A DNA stretch of 64,000 nucleotides from Isoetes taiwanensis (GCA_021234155.1 JAJEKV010000008.1:7900445-7964444), one strand, 5' to 3'; positions 21,905 to 33,871 are shown, numbered from the stretch's first letter. The notes: generated from the letters alone by a model not told the origin. A program made the numbers and translations.

Positions 21905-22725
21905 TGCACTAATGCAGGTGAATAATTATAATCATATGGCGATGGGTCTCCAACGCCTGAAAGCCTGCTGGAAGGACAAGCAAGCTCAGTGGTTCTCACG
22001 CTGGGGTGTACAGGCAAACAGATGTGTACATGTAAGGACAAAGAAAGATCACAAGGCACTTAAATTGTACCTAGATGCTACTTTCCTTCGCAAGCTATGG
22101 GATGCAGATGCTCTGACGCACGTTAAGCTGGCACACTATCAGCAGCAAGTCAATTCCAGGCTCACGAGAGGCCCACACCAGTACTTATACACCCAGTTGC
22201 CCATGAAGAAGCGCAGACTTATAGCTTCCATTCCCACGGGTGCACATCGCCTCCGTATTGAGACAGGACGTTGGGCTCGGGAAGCACGAGAGCAAAGACT
22301 TTGCCAGTGTTGCCACCAGGGCGCTATTGAGGATGAATGTCATGTCCTCCAGATCTGCCCAGCGTTTGCCCATATCAGAGAGCGGTATGTTCGATTACTA
22401 GTGCCTGGCCAACCGTTGCATGAGTTGTTGAATACGGTGTCAGATGATTTATTGGGGTCATACCTCCAGGAGGTTATGGATGCACGGACTCAGTTGTGTC
22501 TTCCGGGACGGCATTGAACTGTCATACACAATTGTACAGCATACATCATGCCAGCAGACTTATTAATGCTAAGGTTTTTCCCTCGAAAACCCTTTGGCGC
22601 GGGGGTCTTTTAATCCTGTCAGTAATGCGTTTGCTGCTCTCTTTTTTGTTTGGGTCCCATAGGCCAGTCGGTCTCCGTGGACGCTAAAATTCTATTCTAT
22701 TCTATTCTATTCTATTCTATTCTAC
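21905..22725 (+). mobile_element. 5'-truncated LINE (family 2) with TTCTA-repeat tail
   Basis: An open frame to TGA at 22515-22517 encodes a basic C-terminal RT region with RLKACWKDKQAQWFSRWG, RLRIETGRWAR and CQCCHQGAIEDECHVLQICP, a CX2C...HX4C zinc knuckle typical of non-LTR retrotransposon C-termini. The 3' UTR ends in seven TTCTA units (22689-22723) rather than poly-A. The last 3' UTR block (GTTTGGGTCCCATAGGCC) recurs reversed at 63830-63870. Confidence 0.8.
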
Positions 22726-23954
22726 AACGTAAATGTCAATGTTAAATAAGGTTATTCCTTCGTAAGCTTGCTCCAAAATAAATGCAAACAATATATTGCA
22801 CTGCAACCTTATTTTGCTCTTTATGGATGAGATTTCGAGAGCAAATTCATTGGTTTCATGCACTTGAAATTTGAATATAGCAGCAAAGGATGGGTGCATA
22901 TTGACATGCTTACAACATGCCATTTCATTGGGGTAATATCTTTATCCATCTCTTCACCTCCCTAAATGTCATTGCAGTAATTCTCCTTTATCTATTTACA
23001 AGGAAACACATAATAGATCATATGTTCTACAAATTGCGTGTGTATTATATGAGTTGCATTGTTGGTAGATGTTGTATATAGCATTTATCCTTAATGTTTG
23101 AAATTCCATAAGCTTTGTAGATAGCATTATAATGGTTGCTTGGGTTTTTTGTGGATTGGCTCATTGCCACCATCTGAGCATAATCTATCTGAGCTGGATT
23201 GTGGATCAAAGGGTGTATATCAGGGTGGTCGGTAAATGCTATATCATGGCATAGATAATAGCGTTTTATTAGGTTGCTCTACTTCTATGCTGTATTTTGG
23301 TGCATTCAAGAGGTTGTATGGCTACTGGCTCTTATGTACGACGCAAATAGTCCTATTAGACGTGTGCAGGAAGTAAGAAATGTTGTTCATTGTATACTGC
23401 TTTTTGAAATTGCACGTACCTTTAACAAAAGTTTGAAATAGCATTTGTCGCACAATTAGGTTTAATGCATTTTTCCGACAAGAGCAACCAACTTTTTGGA
23501 TGTTAAATGCCTTCTTAGATCCTTTGATAGTTCAATTCCATCTTTAATATGTGCTATCTGGATAGAATCCAATTATTTTGAAAAGTGGCATCATAAAGTT
23601 GTATGACATGGGGTAACATAGTTTAGAGTGAGAAAATCATCTTCAATCTAGGTAGAATCCAGTAATTTTGAAAAATGACATCACAAAAATTGTATGACAT
23701 CAATCCTTAAATGTGATTCTAATGTGGGCAACATCACAAGGTATTTAGATAAACCTAAGCTGTATAGAGTAACTCATAGGGTGCATGTTTTTGCATGTCA
23801 GTAGTATGTTATTTCTTTAGAGACTTGCTTGCTTTTCTTAATTTATATTCTTGCTATAGTAACTGAGATATTGCACCTTAGATATTGCTTCTTTTGTTAA
23901 TTTCTATTCTTGCTAAAGTAAGTGAGGTATTGCACCTTAGACAATGTGGCCCCA
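22726..23954. other. Non-coding stretch
   Basis: AT-rich. Two pairs of locally duplicated phrases are seen (TAGAATCCA-TTTTGAAAA near 23563 and 23650; ATTTCTATTCTTGCTA-AGTAA-TGAG near 23845 and 23900), suggesting old local duplications. No gene recognised. Confidence 0.4.
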
Positions 23955-24410
23955 ACATAGAATATGTAGCACAATAACGGGGGGTTCCAGGAGGATTTGA
24001 TATGGATATAAAAATGACAATTCTTGAAACCATAGACCATATATCCCTAAAACAATTGAATGGGTTGTTATAAAAAAATCATAGATTCAAGATAGAAAAT
24101 AATCACATTGGCTTACTATGTGTATATTAGTTTAGTCTTATTAAGACAGTGAGTTATTTTGGTAGAGGTTCAAGCCTTCGTATTTCATATTCTAAAATCT
24201 AAGGCAAAGCTATATAAACTCTCGACATTCCCTCAAAACCTTAGGCAAACTCATATTTTATATTTCAAAATTATAGGCGTCCCCAATCATAAATGACCAT
24301 AAGCGAACGAAAGGTGCCCAGAAGCCTCAACATACGGGCCATAGGATAGACGGATCAGATGACTGTGATAGTCCAGGGTGCACCTCATTTAGAATATGTG
24401 GCACCTTGTT
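23955..24410 (-). repeat. SINE-containing dispersed repeat, copy 4
   Basis: Reversed relative to the other copies: ends in GTAGTCCAGGGTGCACCTCATTTAG-type sequence on the right and begins GTAGCACAATAACGGGGGGTTCC. The plus strand shows box-A-like TGGCTTACTATG (24109) and box B AGGTTCAAGCC (24166-24176). AGAATATGTAGCAC at the left and AGAATATGTGGCAC at the right look like a 14-bp target duplication with one mismatch. Confidence 0.75.
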
Positions 24411-24564
24411 TTGAAAGTTTTATTATAATAAAACACTTGTAACAAATATGCAGACATCTTTGAAAAATCATAAATAAGCCATACAATTAGTGTTGGTCTT
24501 AAATGCATTACAAATAATCCATTCGATGCTTCCTGGTAGAAGTGAAGGCAAACCAACTCAACAT

Positions 24565-26724
24565 AGCAAGGTTACTTTTTTTTTTTGGAGGTAAGTATGT
24601 ATATTATATTAATAAGAAGTGAAAACAAGCAGATGGACCTTACGTCCTGATATCATCCATGAGCACAAGGGGAACCCGCCTAGTCCCAAGGGAGGGGGTT
24701 AACTGCCAGAGTTTAAGTCAGGCCAATGGCTACCTCCTCCGTGCTCCATGAGCAACGGAAAAACATACTGAAGCCTTGTGTACTACCAATCTTATCAAGC
24801 TCCTTATCATAATTACTACCATATTTTCTGTGGTGCCCCAACCCCATCATTGCAACCTCCATGTTGAAGTATTTGCGTATTCGAGTGGTAGAGGGAGTCT
24901 GCTTTCCAATTGCAACATCACACCTGTGTTTCCAGACTGCCCATAGAGCAATGTTGATGATCGAAGCTCTGGTCCGTGATCCAGCTGAAACCATTAAGAT
25001 ATGTGGCCACTTCCACTCGTCAGGGACTAAGTGGAGTATGGGTGAAGCCCAATGCCAAAAGTCTACTGCCATCGGACAGAAGAACATGTGCTCTACTGAT
25101 TCACATTGCCCACATCCTAGTGGGCAGAGATCTGATTCCACTATTTTCCTTCTTCTAAGCCGAGACATGGTGCTGATTGCATCTTGGAGAGCCAACCACC
25201 GGAATAGCTGTATCTTCTTGGAGCACCAACATTGCCAAGAACCCACCAAGAGTTGCAAGAATACCTCATCCGTGACATCCAGGCTGGCCAAAACCTTGAA
25301 GGGAGAAAGGTTCCTTTTTAGCCTGTAAATCCTGCTTACTGAGTATCCATCTTGCCCTTCAATCCCCCAGACCTCACCTAGGCCTACAATCCCTGACCAG
25401 TCATGCACATTAGCCAAAATGCCTCTAAATATACTCTTGTCCAGCACACTAGCTTGTTTGAGCCGGGCTTGGAGTTCAGACCAGGACAACCATTGACCAT
25501 CCAGCCACACATCAGCTAAGTGGTGGATCCCTTGTTGTCTCCACCTTGAGTATATACGGGGGTGGACCAGAGCCAGGGGTAGCCCGTGCTTTTCCCATAC
25601 TGTTGTGTTCCAGAAGATGCTAAGGCCCCCCACTTCCACCAGGGGCGGCTTTAGGTGGAAAACCTCTATAATTTCTTGCCACGCACTGAATAGACCTCGT
25701 ATAACAGGGGATACACCACGTGGCATAGAGAATGAGTAAAAGAAGGAGCTTACCTCCTCCATAGGAACTGATGGTCTGCATAGGGGTGCGCATTTGCCTA
25801 GCCAGAATCGGACAAAGTGAAGCGCAGGTGATTGCTCCCCCATAAGAGATCTCCAGATTATTTTTGCTGCCAAGACCTGAGCTTGCAATAGTAGGTCCTT
25901 GCAGCCCAATCCCCCATCTCTCCTGTCTCTACATATTCCATATGAACATCCTGATCATCCTCTAGAGCTTCTCGTAGACTGTCTTAGGACCCACGAGGAC
26001 CGAGGAGTAGAAGACATGTGAGGATCCAAGCACCGCATTGGCTACCGTCACTCTGCCCGCTGTAGAGAGGCTTCTCTGTGACCATAGATTTATTTTCCTC
26101 CGAACCTTCTCCAGAATGGGGTTCCACAGCCCACGAGTAGAGGCCTGAAGAGAGAGGGGAATGCCTAGAAGCTTCATTGTATCTTGTTGTCTTAATACTT
26201 GGAGCCCGAGGGCCAAAACATTGTGATGGACTTGTCCCTCATGCGGCCACAAGATAGAACATTTGTTCCTATTGAGCTCAATTCCAGATGCAATAGAGAA
26301 AGTAGAAAGAACTCCTATAAACTTAGCTAGACTCTGGTCATCATACCTGAGGAATAAGAAGGTGTCGTCTGCATATTGCATAATAGTGAGCATCTGGAAG
26401 CCTCAGTCCCTCGATTCTCTGTAGTTGTACCTCAATTTTGACCAGGCGCGTCAGAACATTAGCTACAATGAGGAATAGATAGGGCGCAAGTGGGCATCCC
26501 TGTCTTACTCCCTTCCTTATTTGGAATAGTCCTGTAGGCCTCCCATTGAGGAGCACTGATGCACTAGCAAGATTGTTAAGGCCCATTACCTTCCCAACCA
26601 AATCGGGATGGAATCCCATTCGATGCATAATTCTCTCTAAGCACTGCCAGCGTAAAGAGTCATATGCTCTCTTGAAGTCCAACTTCAAAAGAACAACCGG
26701 TTGACATGAAGCAAGGTTACTTTT
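24565..26724 (-). mobile_element. 5'-truncated LINE (family 3) with about 15-bp target duplication
   Basis: The insertion lies between AGCAAGGTTACTTTT at 24565-24579 and 26710-26724; poly-T at its left end is the poly-A tail. On the minus strand the order is RT palm (VVLLKLDFKRAYDSLRW, KGVRQGCPLAPYLF), then YADDT in another frame at about 26370, thumb region, and a third frame (25909-24713) with the zf-RVT segment FRWLALQDAI and CPLGCGQCESVEHMFFCP. Endonuclease and ORF1 are missing. At least two frame changes (near 26390 and 25950) prevent translation as one protein. Confidence 0.92.
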
Positions 26725-26896
26725 ACACCCTTCTATCCATATATAACTCATCATACTTAAGATTGTCTCCACACAACTCCACACTTCATAATCAAAGATA
26801 TATCAATAGAAAAACTTTAACAAGTCCACTCACACTCATGCCCATAATTTCATGCTTACCTCCTTAATGATGATGGGCCTGGTCTATTAAATAACA

Positions 26897-26966
<70 letters not shown>
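26897..26966 (+). repeat. Poly-T followed by (GT)n microsatellite
   Basis: About 18 T residues run directly into about 25 GT units, with a few GC/GTGC interruptions to about 26995. Confidence 0.95.
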
Positions 26967-26969
<3 letters not shown>

Positions 26970-26970
<1 letters not shown>

Positions 26971-27941
26971 TCTTGGGTGTGTGTGCGTGTGTGAATCAAA
27001 ACCTTGGCGGGGGGTCCAAATACCATTGGCTATGATATTAGGGGCGGGTTCATGTTTTTGCTAGGTCTGAAAACATGACTTTGCTATAGACAAGGGGGTA
27101 TAGGGATATGCTATGCACAACAACGACAACAACAACATAGTGTACCTTGATTTCCTAAGTGCAAAGAGGGTAACCTTTTAAGTGCAAAGAGGGTACTTTA
27201 CTTCAACATGGAGGAATATTATCCTTATTATGTTATCAGAGATTAAAGAATGGAGCAAAAGGAAAGAGCATTAGAGTATGTTATGTTTTTAAAAATTATT
27301 CCAAAATTTCGCATAATTGTTAGAGATTCTTATTGATCAAGGAAGGAGTAATGAGCTAAAACCAATCCCTTAGGGCGTCTCATCATTCTCTTTATCATCA
27401 TTCACAAGTTCTTAACTTATGTCCAGCAACGTTGGGCACCATTATTAGTTCTATAATAGAAGATGCAGAGCATATTGTGAAAAAATCCCATGAGCGTAAC
27501 CGGACTTCAAAATTCAAAGGTGCCAACTGCAGCTTTCAGAAATCCTCGACCATTTCTGAAAACTCGAAGTTAACTTTTTCAATAACTTTAGGAATAATTT
27601 GAAGTCAGGAGGTCGCATGGGAACATCGCCTTAGAAATGCAACAGGAGGGAAAAGGGAAAGCAGTGTGGAGAAGAAAGAAGTAAGAATCCAACTTAAAAT
27701 GCTACACACGTCATAGCTCCGGTTCAGGAAGTTCGGCTGAGGTGGGCAGATTTCGGCTGACGTCAGTGCCCACATGGACAACTTAAAATTGCACGGAATG
27801 TGCACCTCGAGTTAGGCAAGCAACCATAGTCTAAAACAATGGAAGGTCTCACATATTCACAAGGCAAACTAGGCGATTAAGGAACCCGTGATCACCAAGT
27901 TCAAGGAGGGTTTCTCTTAGACAGAGAGAGGAAAGGGAGCT
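26970..27941. promoter_or_regulatory. Upstream region of SEC13
   Basis: No repeat or gene recognised. The last 50 bases before the ATG contain purine-rich AGACAGAGAGAGGAAAGGGAGC, a plausible plant 5' UTR. No TATA box can be assigned with confidence. Confidence 0.3.
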
Positions 27942-28892
27942 ATGGCGGTGGGAGGAGGTGCAACAGCGACACAGAGTGGCAGCCATGGCATTGAAACCGG
28001 CCACCAGGATATGGTCCACGATACCGCCTTTGATTACTACGGTAAGCGCATCGCAACCTGTTCGTCAGATCGTAGCATTCGCATATTTGCAGTAACTTCC
28101 CCAGATTCAACCTCTACCGCTACCTCTCCTCTTGCAACCCTTCATGGACATGATGGCCCTGTATGGCAGATCGCTTGGGCTCATCCGAAGTTCGGATCTA
28201 TTCTCGCTTCTTGTTCCTATGATCGCAAAGTAATTATTTGGAAAGAGGGAGCTGAAAATGAATGGTCTCAGGCTCAGGTCTTTCAGGAGCATGAGTCTTC
28301 TGTTAATAGCATTTGCTGGGCTCCTCATGAATTGGGTCTTTCTTTGGCCTGTGGATCTTCAGATGGGACTATTTCTGTTTTGACGGAGAAGGATGGGAAT
28401 TGGGATAGGGCAAAGATTGAGCAGGCTCATGCAGTGGGAGTTTTAGCAGTATCATGGGCACCTGCATCTGGACCTGGATCTCTGGTTGGAGGAGGAGAAG
28501 GGCTAGGAGTGGTGCAGAAGCTTGCTTCTTGTGGATGTGATAATACAGTTAAGGTCTGGAAGTACCATGAAGGTGGATGGAAGATGGATTGCTTTCCTCC
28601 TTTGAGCAAACATAATGATTGGGTCCGAGACGTTGCTTGGGCCCCAAACTTGGGGCTCCCAAAGAACACAATTGCAAGTGCATCTCAGGATGGAACAGTT
28701 GTTATCTGGACTCAAGGCAAGGATGGTGATCAGTGGGAAGGGAGATTGCTGCATGATTTCAAAACTCCGGTATGGAGAGTGAGCTGGTCCCTGACTGGAA
28801 ATATTCTTGCAGTTGCTGATTCTGGAAACAATGTTACACTATGGAAGGAGGCAGTGGATGGTGAGTGGGTGCAAGTCACCACAGTTCAGTAA
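27942..28892 (+). CDS. SEC13: SEC13, COPII coat and nuclear pore WD40 protein
   Basis: SEC13 pairs with SEC31 in the outer COPII cage that buds vesicles from the endoplasmic reticulum, and also sits in the Nup107-160 (Y) complex of the nuclear pore. The intronless frame gives 316 residues, the usual length. Six WD repeats are readable: HDTAFDYYGKRIATCSSDRS near residue 26, HGHDGPVWQIAWAHP with ASCSYDRKVIIWK, HESSVNSICWAPHELG, HAVGVLAVSWAP with ASCGCDNTVKVWK, HNDWVRDVAWAPNLG with ASASQDGTVVIWT, and TPVWRVSWSLTGNILAVADSGN. The start is the first ATG, directly before the conserved region. No frameshift or stop is present, so it appears functional. Absence of introns agrees with many plant SEC13 genes; a retrocopy cannot be excluded, but no 3' poly-A or target duplication was found. 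Confidence 0.95.
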   Translation: MAVGGGATATQSGSHGIETGHQDMVHDTAFDYYGKRIATCSSDRSIRIFAVTSPDSTSTATSPLATLHGHDGPVWQIAWAHPKFGSILASCSYDRKVIIWKEGAENEWSQAQVFQEHESSVNSICWAPHELGLSLACGSSDGTISVLTEKDGNWDRAKIEQAHAVGVLAVSWAPASGPGSLVGGGEGLGVVQKLASCGCDNTVKVWKYHEGGWKMDCFPPLSKHNDWVRDVAWAPNLGLPKNTIASASQDGTVVIWTQGKDGDQWEGRLLHDFKTPVWRVSWSLTGNILAVADSGNNVTLWKEAVDGEWVQVTTVQ

Positions 28893-30139
28893 GACTTTCA
28901 CTTGGATTTTTTTTAATTTTTCTCTTAACAGCTTGTAGCTTTTTTGAGAATTGCTTCTATCTCAGCGCTTGTTTTTTCGCGTTATTCAGATAAATAGAAC
29001 AGCAATTTGTGTCAATGTATTTGGGCTTATTTTTAACTGCAAGAATGGGGAATGAATAAGTAACACTTCATTTAGGAGACCTGTGCTCATCTGAACTAGT
29101 ATCGTTATTTATTTTTTTCAATAGTAATTGGGTATTGTCAATGACTACTATTTGGAATGATGTGTTCTGTTGGTTATGAGGAAAAATTATAGTGTGATAA
29201 CTAGAACCAGTACTAGGTGGACATACCATATAGTGTACCATTTGAGAGCTGGAACCTTGACTATTCAATGGTCTTGTTTTTTTGGGCCAGTCAGAACCTG
29301 TTCATGTAGAAAGAAGACAAAGTGGATAGATGCAAATCTCTATTTAATCCATGATTTTGACTAATTTAATTCCTCATGAGGCTTTACAGCAGCCCTGCAG
29401 AATCTGTTGTTATGAGTATTATTATGCTAACTACAATATGATACGAATTCTTGAAGAAAGGAGGCATTAGTGGGAGAAGATATTTTAGAATGCGATGACC
29501 TCCGATCTGCCTCATCCAAAAGATTGGGGTGTTTAACAAAAGTTTGTGTCCTCCCATGCTTCTAGGCTAAAGGCTTTCTTTATCAGTTCTGCCAAAATTA
29601 ACGGAATCAATTGCTAACCGTTGGAATTGTTAAAGAATAGAGGCATTATTGTTCTGATAACCTGCGATGTTTCACAGTATCCTTTTTCAATCGAAAGGAG
29701 AAGGGAAGATTACCAAAATGTCCATATACTTTGCCAAATTTATCAAAATGCCTCTAAACATAGGGTGTTGATCAAACTAGAAAGTGTCCTTTACAAAATT
29801 TATATAGGGGAGCGAGATTTGTCCAACGACACTAGAATCATTTAAAATGGAGTTGGAATCTTCAAGTTATCATTTAAAATGGAGTTGGAATCTTCAAGTT
29901 ATGGTGTTAAAGTGTTCCAAATTAAAAAGGGTACATTTGTTACATAAGGTTCTTAAAGGTTTTTAAGGGTTTTGTATAGGAATTTTGGTACTCTGTAGGT
30001 GTTGGATTCTTGCTTTACTATTGTTTTCTTGCATGCAAACTTGAGAATTCGTTTGTGCTTCCGTCTCTTGTTTCTTTGCTCTATCAGTTGCGCCTGAGGT
30101 AGACCTTTCTTTTGTTTATGTTCTTTTAGCTGTAGCACT
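28893..30139. other. SEC13 3' flank and non-coding stretch
   Basis: The 3' UTR probably ends within the first few hundred bases; no clean AATAAA was picked. Further right, 29703-29800 carries ACCAAAATGTCC/CAAAATGCC wording reminiscent of MULE-type ends, but no partner end was found. Confidence 0.4.
29839..29902 (+). repeat. Exact 32-bp tandem duplication
   Basis: Two identical units, 29839-29870 and 29871-29902, each starting CATTTAAAATGGAGTTGG. Lack of any mismatch means the duplication is young. Confidence 0.95.
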
Positions 30140-32107
30140 ATGTTTATAAAAAAGGCTGCTAGTAAAGGTAAGGCAATAGCCGAGGCTGTGCCTCCATCTT
30201 TGAGCTCGTTGTAGATCGGAGATTCTTCTGCAGGGCCTCAGATTGGAAGTTCTTAAGATTGGGGAGCCATCGATGAGTGTGACATTGGGGCTCTCTGGTC
30301 AGGATATTCCTAGAAGTTTTTATGATATGGTTGGGTTATGTAATAGGATGGCGGATTATTGTGCCGAGATTCCCCTGCTTCCTGGCCGTCCTTGTTTTGC
30401 AAGTTTCGAGTTGTTACTTAGATTGCCACTGTGTGGATAAGGATTCTTGCACGCGTCCTTTATGTTTTTTAGGGTTAGAATCGAGGGGCATCCATACTAG
30501 TTATCCAAGGTTTCATAGTCCCTTTGTTGCTAGTGTAAGAAGACTACACCTAATCAAATTTCCATCTGTTTCTAAGTGGAGTGGAAAAGCAGATGCTTTA
30601 CCCTCATCCTCTTTCTGCACTTAGTTCTGGCTGAACATGTGCTTTACAACTTTGCAAACGTCGGCTTATCTCTCTGCAAAGGCAGATGTGGGCGGTAGCA
30701 AGTTTTGTGGTCAAATGCTGTCGCAAAGCCAGTTCTGGCAGAGCCTAGTGTTGATTTTTCCATTACAATACTGTTGAATGTGACCGAAAATAGGAAATAT
30801 AAATGAAATAGGTGCTTGGAGCTGCAGAGTTATGCATTGTCCTTTCTTTTATAGGTGGGGGGGGCTGGATATGCCAAGAATCTTGTTGTTCTAGATAAAT
30901 AAAATTTGATGAACAGGGTGTTGATTTTTCAAATTGTTCTAATAGCTTATTGCTCACGTCTCAATCACAGCTTTTTTAACTTAGAACAAGATAAATTCTA
31001 TTCAAAAATTCTTACTTTATGACCAAGCTACCCCAAAGTGCAAATTCAAACTTCAACAATTCTATTAAGCCCTTTGATACAAGTTCAAATTGATCTCTCA
31101 AATGAATATTGTCAATAACTTATAAAATAACCATTAAACAGAACACTGTAGCTCAGGGATTGACTTTTTTCCTGTAGTAGAGTTGACTAATCTCGAACAA
31201 TCATTTGCAAAACGCTCCGGCATACATCAAGCTCTGTGTACTTTGTTTTTCATCTCCATACTTCTATATACAGCCGATCCGGCGGTTATGGAGACGGATA
31301 AACTTGCCTCCCAAGAAATCTGAGCCTGGAGATTTATCCCACAGGCCGACTGGTGTTAGGTAGCCCTCGAACGGAATTATCCCACAGGCCTATTTCAAAT
31401 TTGCAGCTCCACGAACCATTGGTTCAACAATTCATTTGAATATTCAATAACATGCAAATAACTATTGCCATGTTATAACCTCCAACCTTAATAATTTAAC
31501 AACAACTTCTTCATGTCATAGGCTCAGCCTAGTTTGCCACAAACCAAATTGATCAAGGGGAGCCAAGATATGGTCCCTAATCCCCTTATGCCTTAATTTT
31601 CTTGTAAATCCTGTTGATCTATGAATGAGTTATCTGTACATGTGTTCCACAGTTGTACAACAAGCCAATATCACATGATCTTCAGATTCCATCACAGGGC
31701 TGCCCATTTTGTGAACTATCATGATAATCGAAGGATGACTGCGAGTTTGACATATACCTTGATCTGGATAATTCATCTTGTCTTGTTTGTGGATAATCCC
31801 TTCTAACATTGCTCATATTAATGAGCATAGAGTTAGAGCCACTTGGAAAGTCCTGTTGAATCCTAGTCATTGTATGCCTTCTGATATGAGAACCATAATA
31901 TTTGGGTTGCCGGCAGGCTTTGTGCCCATTGAGAGAAATGGTCCTAGCCATAGACGTTAATGGGATGATAGTATTCTTAGTGATGAGGAAGATGTGAACT
32001 TTTGAGATATAAGTGATCCTAGTTTAAGCCTTGATGTGGTTATCCTGGAGCCTAGTGTGGATTATATCCCCATCCACATGGGTGATCATGCGATGGCTGT
32101 TGGTTGA
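30140..32107 (+). pseudogene. Rep-like HUH endonuclease, copy B (middle replaced)
   Basis: ATG at 30140 begins MFIKKAASKGKA, matching the basic start of copies A and C. Motif I is clear (VTLGLSGQDIPRSFYD, about 30276-30323). The region holding motifs II and III is then lost: 30440-31688 shows no similarity to the other copies. Similarity resumes at RAAHFVNYHDNRRMTASL (31704) and continues through VNPSHCMPSDMRTIIFGLPAG-like residues to DYIPIH-GDHAMAVG and TGA at 32105-32107. Several stops and frame changes are present. It is an inactive internal-deletion or replacement derivative. Confidence 0.65.
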
Positions 32108-32198
32108 GAAAGTTTCTTGTGTTTATTTTACAGTTGCAGTTTCTTGGTTTTTATTTATTGCACATTTTATCTTCTTGTTTGTGGTAATATATTGTTGC

Positions 32199-32464
32199 AG
32201 GCTTGTGATGGAGATCCGCAAGGTGGTATGAATCATCCAAATCTATCTTTAACCTCTTCGCTCATGACATCAGGGATTGATGCTTCTCATCTAGATCCTA
32301 TTGTGTATTCAACTGAGCCAGAAGAGGCATTCTCTACCCAGGAGTTGGTTGCCAATGTGGTACATATAGGTACTGAGGCCCATCGGATAGCCGCATTGCT
32401 TCGTATCCCGAGACAACAACTTAGTGTGTTCTTTGTTTCTATTGATAATGCCATATCTAGTTAG
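32199..32464 (+). pseudogene. Second Rep-element coding segment, copy B
   Basis: After TTGTTGCAG, the frame CDGDPQGGMNHPNLSL...AFSTQELVANVVHIGTEAHRIAALLR...FFVSIDNAISS aligns by eye with the segment at 35007-35416 in copy C. Acidic and Ser-rich; no domain is recognised. The shared TTGTTGCAG just before both segments looks like a splice acceptor, so this may be the second exon of the Rep-like protein rather than a separate gene. Confidence 0.5.
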
Positions 32465-32956
32465 GTGTGCCGGTTTTGAAGTTATATATTTTGCGGTCTC
32501 GCACAAGTCTTGCAAAAACTTTGCTAGTTTAGGAGATTCACCAGATGGATGCATTACATGGCATGCGCAATCTATGCCAGCCATGAACTAGTGTTTGAAA
32601 TACGTTTTGTGTTTTGTGCTTTTATGTTTTCAAGTAAATTTATGAGTTTTGATGTGGACATGTGGTTTAGTGCTTGCAAGTGTACATAGACATTGGCGAG
32701 CTCAACTTGGTGCATTGCAACACATGTGGTTGCTAGTTGGCTGAGTTGAAGTTTCTTCAATGCAATGTATAGTGGTTTTTGGGTAATGTATACATTTATG
32801 GATCTTTGTTGGTTGAAATTGAGGCCATTTTATTTGATTAAAAGTTTGAATTGATGTAGGAGTGTGATGTGTGTACTAACTTTGTAGAATTTTCAGTGGG
32901 CTGCGTCCCTGGGTATAGCAGTTATTCCATGTTTGGAATAGCTGCTATGACCGAAT

Positions 32957-32995
32957 GAGCATGAACATCTTGCTAGGGTTCAACTCCCCAGGCTC
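32957..32995 (+). repeat. T-arm-like module 1
   Basis: GAGCATGAACATCTTGCTAG followed by GGTTCAACTCCCCAGGCTC; GAGC and GCTC can pair around a TTCAACT loop flanked by GGG/CCC. One of five such modules downstream of Rep copies B and C. Confidence 0.6.
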
Positions 32996-33209
32996 ACTAA
33001 TTTGTATATATTTTGTCCTTTGCAGATTGTTTTTGAAACTTTAGAATGTCTATGGATGTTGGTAATCACTCTGATGTTACTAAGTGCAAATGCTTTGAGC
33101 GATGCCAGAGTGATTAACGCCATGCATAGACTTTTCAAAATTCGAGATTCATATGTTGAAGAGGATCATATGCAGTCATCCTTTTGCTGGGATAGCTGCT
33201 ATGTCTATT

Positions 33210-33248
33210 GAGCATGGGCATCTTGCCGGGATTCGACTCCCCAGGCTT
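33210..33248 (+). repeat. T-arm-like module 2
   Basis: GAGCATGGGCATCTTGCCGG followed by GATTCGACTCCCCAGGCTT. Preceded, as is module 1, by an ATAGCTGCTATG self-complementary stretch. Confidence 0.6.
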
Positions 33249-33249
33249 T

Positions 33250-33871
33250 ACTCAATCGATTTTGCTTTTATTGTTGTATGAGAAATTTTAATCTATTATA
33301 TATATGGGAGGTTGAGTCTTGATTTAATCAAGATAGAACAATTAGATTTATGGGGTGGGTCAAGGGGAGAGTGTTTGGCTCCATCTTGAATTGCAATGAA
33401 GGGTGTTGAAGCTATTTGATGGAATATTGTTGATAATGTGGTCCCGATCAAGAATGCTATTTTTGTTACATATGATTTCCTAAGGTAAGGGGAGGTATTC
33501 GTATGCAAAAACGTAATTTTTGTGATGCTCGCATCTGGGATGCGTTTTGGAAACCTAGCTGGCAGTAGAGTCCTGAGATCCGGATGGGGTCGGGTTTGGA
33601 GGCGGCTGCAGGTGTCGCCAACAGAGGAGAATGCTATTTCGGGGGAGATTTTGTGTTGTATCAGGTGTCTATCCGGTTGATCCGGTTGCATGAGGTGTCG
33701 CCAGCACAGGCTTGGCCGTTTTCGGGGAGGACGTCCTCTGACTGGTGTTCTCAGATATAAGGTTTGGTTGAGCGGCCAGGGTGGAGCGATCTGCACAGAC
33801 CAGAGGTTAGCATCTTGGCCAAATCCTTTGTTTTCATCCTTTGTTTGGTCTGTTTTCATCCTTTGTTCATC
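33250..33871. other. Upstream region of Rep copy C
   Basis: The 205-codon minus-strand frame at 33296-33913 shows no family features and is regarded as chance. Sequence just before the Rep start carries TTTTCATCCTTTGTTTGGTC repeated about 20 bases later. Confidence 0.4.

Noticed and set aside
24861..25328. 155-codon plus-strand frame
   Set aside because: Antisense shadow of the LINE zf-RVT region on the minus strand.
26341..26784. Start of the LINE RT at the ATG at 26784
   Set aside because: The first 25 codons lie outside the insertion, beyond the target duplication at 26710-26724.
28107..28754. Minus-strand frames of 73-83 codons
   Set aside because: Shadows of the SEC13 coding sequence.
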